A stretch of 8,280 nt of DNA, from contig JAGWIH010000088.1 in NCBI GenBank assembly GCA_028866355.1, positions 1-8,280 on the forward strand, in the 5' to 3' direction. Below, in pieces: positions 5,366 to 8,280 of the stretch. Below the pieces are notes generated by a model. It did not search any database. It was not told where the DNA came from and saw nothing but the letters and a program-made list of their open reading frames with translations. Positions within the stretch are counted from its first letter, which is position 1. Every line of letters begins with the position of its first letter. Source of the DNA: Alphaproteobacteria bacterium. GTDB taxonomy: Bacteria; Pseudomonadota; Alphaproteobacteria; ATCC43930; CGMCC-115725. Both the position numbers and the translations under genes were made by a program.

Positions 5366-6514
5366 CTAGCGCTTGCCGCGCGCATCGACCGGCCAGATTT
5401 CGACCAACGTGTCGCCGTCGACCACGTGATAAAAATCGTGCAGGTTGACGGTCGGATCGCAGTGCGGCGTGACGCATTCGATCACCGCGCCAAGTGCCGG
5501 TCGCGCGGCGTCCGTCGGCACGAACAGTTTGCCGTGCTCATCGCCGAAGAACGCGTAGCGGCTGCCCGAAGGCGCGCCGCGCGCCGGTTCGGGCCGGGGA
5601 CCTTCGGTGGCAAAGCATTTGAGGCCGGCATCGGTCACGAGATAAGCGGGCTGATTGACGCCGATCACCGCCGTCGCGACGAACAACGCGGTTTCGAACG
5701 GCGGCGCGTTGCGCCCGTCGGCGAGCGCCTGGAGATATTCGACGTCCATGAAGACGTAGGAACCGACCTGGAGCTCGGTGAAGACGCGCGCTTCCGGATC
5801 GAGATCGAAGGTGCCGGTGCCGCCGCCGGTGACGATCGGCACCGGCAGATCCATCGCCGCCAGTTGTCGCAACAAACCACGCAGGCGCTCGGCGAGCCGC
5901 AGGCTGCGCTCGCGCCGCTCGGCACGGATCGCGACATGTTGCAGATGGCCGGCATAAGCCTGAATGCCAGCCAGGCGAAGACCGTGCGCGTCCTGCACCG
6001 CGCGCACCAGTGCCGGCGCCGCTTCGATGGTGCAACCGGTGCGGCCCTGCCCGGCATCGACGTCGATCAGCACGGCAAGCGGTGCCGACGCCCCGAGCAA
6101 TGCCGCGCTGAGCGCGGCGACGGTATCGGCGTGATCGATCACGACGCTGAGACCGCGATGCGGCGCGCGCGCCAAGGCGACAAGCCGTGCGAGCTTTGCC
6201 GCCGTCACCGGCGGCGACGTCAGGTGCACGCCCGGGATGCCGGCGCGCACCATGATCTCGGCCTCGCCGAGCGTGACGCACGACACGCCGAGCGCGCCGG
6301 CCGCCAGCTGGCGCCGTGCGATGGCGACAGATTTGTGGGTCTTGATGTGTGGCCGCAATGCAATACCGGCGGCGCGCGCATGCGCCGCCATGGCGGCAAT
6401 GTTGCGGTCGAGGGCCGCGCGATCAACCACCAACGCCGGCGTATCCAGCATGGCCCGGCCACCGGGGCGGCCAAGCAACGCGACATTCGGGCTTGTGGGC
6501 TGAACTTCGGACAC
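5366..6514 (-). CDS. D-threonine aldolase-like PLP enzyme (DSD1 / alanine racemase-type barrel)
   Basis: This 382-residue cytoplasmic enzyme is a fold-type III PLP protein: an alanine-racemase-like barrel followed by the C-terminal domain of the D-threonine aldolase / D-serine dehydratase family. RPHIKTHK (residues 54-61) holds the Schiff-base lysine K58. GGGTGTFD binds the PLP phosphate. The metal site near the C-terminus reads TPHCDPT, with H351 and D353. The His-x-Asp pattern fits D-threonine and D-3-hydroxyaspartate aldolases; eukaryotic-type D-serine dehydratases have His-x-Cys. Likely reaction: retro-aldol cleavage of a D-beta-hydroxy amino acid to glycine plus an aldehyde. The exact substrate is not decided. 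The start is GTG 6514, supported by GGAG six bases upstream; the next in-frame ATG (6451) would remove 21 residues just before the fold. It is tail to tail with the RidA-family gene. Confidence 0.88.
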   Translation of the reverse strand: MSEVQPTSPNVALLGRPGGRAMLDTPALVVDRAALDRNIAAMAAHARAAGIALRPHIKTHKSVAIARRQLAAGALGVSCVTLGEAEIMVRAGIPGVHLTSPPVTAAKLARLVALARAPHRGLSVVIDHADTVAALSAALLGASAPLAVLIDVDAGQGRTGCTIEAAPALVRAVQDAHGLRLAGIQAYAGHLQHVAIRAERRERSLRLAERLRGLLRQLAAMDLPVPIVTGGGTGTFDLDPEARVFTELQVGSYVFMDVEYLQALADGRNAPPFETALFVATAVIGVNQPAYLVTDAGLKCFATEGPRPEPARGAPSGSRYAFFGDEHGKLFVPTDAARPALGAVIECVTPHCDPTVNLHDFYHVVDGDTLVEIWPVDARGKR

Positions 6515-6520
6515 GACGGA

Positions 6521-6524
6521 CTCC
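6521..6524 (-). promoter_or_regulatory. Ribosome binding site deciding the GTG start of the aldolase-like gene
   Basis: Read on the minus strand, GGAG stands six bases before GTG 6514. No comparable site precedes the later in-frame ATG, so the GTG start is chosen. Confidence 0.6.
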
Positions 6525-6540
6525 GGTTTAGATTTTTTTA

Positions 6541-6546
6541 ATCATA
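6541..6546 (-). promoter_or_regulatory. Possible -10 box of the aldolase-like gene (TATGAT)
   Basis: On the minus strand TATGAT matches 5 of 6 consensus bases and is followed by an A-rich stretch, in a locally AT-rich pocket. It would give a leader of about 20 bases carrying the GGAG site. I see no good -35 at 16-18 bases, so an activator or another sigma factor may be involved. Confidence 0.35.
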
Positions 6547-6595
6547 ACCGACAGGCGTTCGAAGGGGTTAACTCGGTGCTAAGCCCGCGCGGACT

Positions 6596-6614
6596 ACCCT
6601 CGTAGATTGAGGGT
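6596..6614. repeat. Inverted repeat ACCCTC-N7-GAGGGT upstream of the kinase gene
   Basis: A perfect 6-bp inverted repeat with a 7-base spacer lies 20 bases before the chosen kinase start and in the divergent region shared with the aldolase-like gene. As DNA it could be an operator; as RNA it would form a small hairpin close to the start codon. Confidence 0.35.
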
Positions 6615-6633
6615 TACTGCCTTTCGCACCGAG

Positions 6634-8280
6634 ATGACCGTGTGGCGTTTCATCAGGCGGGCTGATTCGAGCCGCATGTCCGTCGGCATGGCTGATGGCG
6701 CGCGCCGACGGCTGCTCGCGCCGCGCATCCTGATCGTCACCGTCATGCTGATTGCGTTCCTGCACGGTGCCAATGCATTTTTCGTCTATCATTTCTATTC
6801 AACGACCGCCGCACGTGAAGCTGCCACTCGCGATGCGACCGCGACGATGTTGGCCGAGCAGGCCAGTCAGACCTTTGGCGCGATCGATTCCGCTTTGGCG
6901 GCAACCGCGACGCGGCTAAAGGCCAGCATGGCAATCGGCACGCGGGGGCCGATTGACCAAGCGACGCTAACCGACGAAGGCGTGCGCCCGCCGTCGGTAC
7001 GGGCGCTGTTGGTGCTGGGTCGCGACGGCACGGTCGTGCTCGACTCGTCCGGTTATCCGCCAGCGCCGCGTGCCCTGGCCGACCAGCGGTATCTTGCCGG
7101 ATTCACGAGCGTCAGCGAATCCGGCCTGTGCATCGGCGATCTCGTTTCCGGGGCCGGCGTTGTGCCGTACTTCGGCATGAGCCGGCCGATCGCCGACGAG
7201 GCAGGTACACGGATTGGCACCGTCGTCGCCATTGTCGAGCCATCCTATTTCGCGGCGATGCCGGGCACGCTGTCGAACACGATGGCGCTCCTGGTGCACG
7301 AGAGCGATGGCACCATTCTCGCCGGCACCGGCATCGGCACCGACACCACGGTCAATCAGGCGCTGGTGCGGTACGCGCACGACATCCTGGCCATCCGCGA
7401 AGTCGACGGCTTCCCGTTGCAACTGATCGTGGCCGGCCCGCCGGTCTGGATGTCGCCCGCGTTCCGCAATTTCCTGATCTTCGATTCCGGGATCATGGCG
7501 ATCGTGACGGTGGTGGCGTTTTGGCTTGCTTGGCGGCTCGCCGCCGAGGAGAGCGCGCGTAGCACCGCCGAGATCCGGCTGCACGACGCGATCGAAAGCA
7601 CGCCCGGCGGATTCGCGCTGTACGACGCCGACGACCGTTTGGTGCTGTGCAACCGCACCTATGTCGAATATTACACGCCGCCCGTGCAGCCGCTGGTCGT
7701 GCCCGGCGCACGCTTCGAGACCATCATCCGGCAAGTCGCCGAAACCGGCGGCTGGGCCGACGCGAACGACGAGAAGGCACGCGAAGCACTGATCGAGCAG
7801 CGCGTGCGAGCGCATCGCCAGGCCACGACGGAGATCGTCCAGCGCCTGAGCGACGGGCGTTGGCTACTGACGCGCGAGCGGCGCGCCGCCGACGGCGGCA
7901 CCGCGTGCTTTTACACCGATATCACGCGTCTGAAGCAGCAAGAGGAGGCGATAAGGCGCAGTGAGCGCCTCGAGCGCCAGGCGCGCGAAATCGCCGAACG
8001 CGCCGATCGCAGCAAGAGCTCATTCCTGGCGAATATGAGTCACGAATTGCGCACGCCGTTGAACGCGGTGATTGGATTTTCGCAGATCATCGAGCAGGGG
8101 ATGTTTGGGCCGCAGCCGGCGCGGTATCGGGAGTATGCGACGTTGATCCGGCGCAGCGGCGAGCACCTGCTGACCATCATCAACGACATTCTGGATATCG
8201 CCAAGCTGCAGTCGGGCAAGACCGAGCTGCGGCTGGAGGCCGCGGTGCTGGCGCCGGTCATCGACGAGGCGGTGCGGCTG
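6634..8280 (+). CDS. Membrane sensor histidine kinase (Cache-like sensor, PAS, HisKA), 3' end cut by the window
   Basis: The 549 codons seen stay open to the right edge. Layout: a short arginine-rich start, membrane segment 1 (about 32-54), a periplasmic sensor (about 55-278), membrane segment 2 (about 279-303), a PAS domain (about 314-430, opening LHDAIESTPGGFALYD and closing FYTDIT), a charged coiled coil (431-465), then HisKA. The H-box SHELRTPLNAVIGF has the phospho-accepting H470, and INDILDIAKLQSGK is its second helix. The sensor contains DQRYLAGF and later RIGTVVAIVEPSYF, as in Cache (PDC) folds that bind small extracellular ligands. The ATPase domain, and any receiver domain, lies outside. 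The H-box style resembles PleC/DivJ-type kinases. The start is uncertain: ATG 6634 follows a stop at 6580, no clear ribosome site is seen, and ATG 6676 is possible. No response regulator is in view. Confidence 0.9.
   Translation, partial: MTVWRFIRRADSSRMSVGMADGARRRLLAPRILIVTVMLIAFLHGANAFFVYHFYSTTAAREAATRDATATMLAEQASQTFGAIDSALAATATRLKASMAIGTRGPIDQATLTDEGVRPPSVRALLVLGRDGTVVLDSSGYPPAPRALADQRYLAGFTSVSESGLCIGDLVSGAGVVPYFGMSRPIADEAGTRIGTVVAIVEPSYFAAMPGTLSNTMALLVHESDGTILAGTGIGTDTTVNQALVRYAHDILAIREVDGFPLQLIVAGPPVWMSPAFRNFLIFDSGIMAIVTVVAFWLAWRLAAEESARSTAEIRLHDAIESTPGGFALYDADDRLVLCNRTYVEYYTPPVQPLVVPGARFETIIRQVAETGGWADANDEKAREALIEQRVRAHRQATTEIVQRLSDGRWLLTRERRAADGGTACFYTDITRLKQQEEAIRRSERLERQAREIAERADRSKSSFLANMSHELRTPLNAVIGFSQIIEQGMFGPQPARYREYATLIRRSGEHLLTIINDILDIAKLQSGKTELRLEAAVLAPVIDEAVRL

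Noticed and set aside
5426..6541. Plus-strand open frame of about 371 codons opposite the aldolase-like gene
   Set aside because: It is an antisense shadow of a gene with clear catalytic motifs; its own translation is Arg/Gly/Ala-rich with no recognisable domain.
6967..7815. Minus-strand open frame of about 282 codons inside the kinase gene
   Set aside because: The plus-strand frame encodes a coherent kinase across the same bases; the antisense product has no motif.

Overview
The window is GC-rich, with G or C at most third codon positions, and densely coded on both strands. Gene content and protein style suggest an alphaproteobacterium, perhaps of the Rhizobiales/Rhodospirillales type. Pointers are the OmpA-domain lipoprotein with a Cys-Trp motif, the two-domain UspA protein, and a PAS histidine kinase whose H-box resembles the PleC/DivJ kind. 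This placement is inferred from protein style; there is no rRNA or other phylogenetic marker here. I see no tRNA, rRNA, CRISPR array, insertion sequence, integrase or phage gene, so this reads as ordinary chromosome.

Left part (1-2860), all on the plus strand: a DMO/VanA-like Rieske non-heme iron oxygenase; hisI (phosphoribosyl-AMP cyclohydrolase, histidine biosynthesis); a 379-base non-coding stretch with several dyads, including a LacI-family-like palindrome; and an OmpA-domain lipoprotein. The lipoprotein gene ends in a strong intrinsic terminator that lies inside the 3' end of the next gene, which is convergent.

Middle part (2860-4983): two minus-strand genes. One is a GAF-GGDEF protein whose active-site motif is degenerate (GGGEF) but whose c-di-GMP inhibitory-site motif (RxxD) is kept. 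The other is a tandem-domain UspA protein with a perfect TATAAT -10 box. The 153-base gap beyond uspA carries back-to-back promoters for uspA (leftward) and a RidA-family gene (rightward).

Right part (4984-8280): the RidA-family protein and a D-threonine-aldolase-like PLP enzyme are tail to tail with one base between their stop codons. They could share amino-acid or imine chemistry, but they are not co-transcribed. Divergent from the aldolase, a membrane sensor histidine kinase (Cache-like sensor, PAS, HisKA) runs off the right edge and lacks its ATPase domain here.

Most of these genes are single-gene units, with housekeeping, stress and signalling roles. I found no convincing new multi-gene system. 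The most interesting items are the probable c-di-GMP receptor, the terminator nested in a coding region, the RidA variant lacking the usual catalytic-arginine motif beside a PLP enzyme, and the lipoprotein sorting signal.
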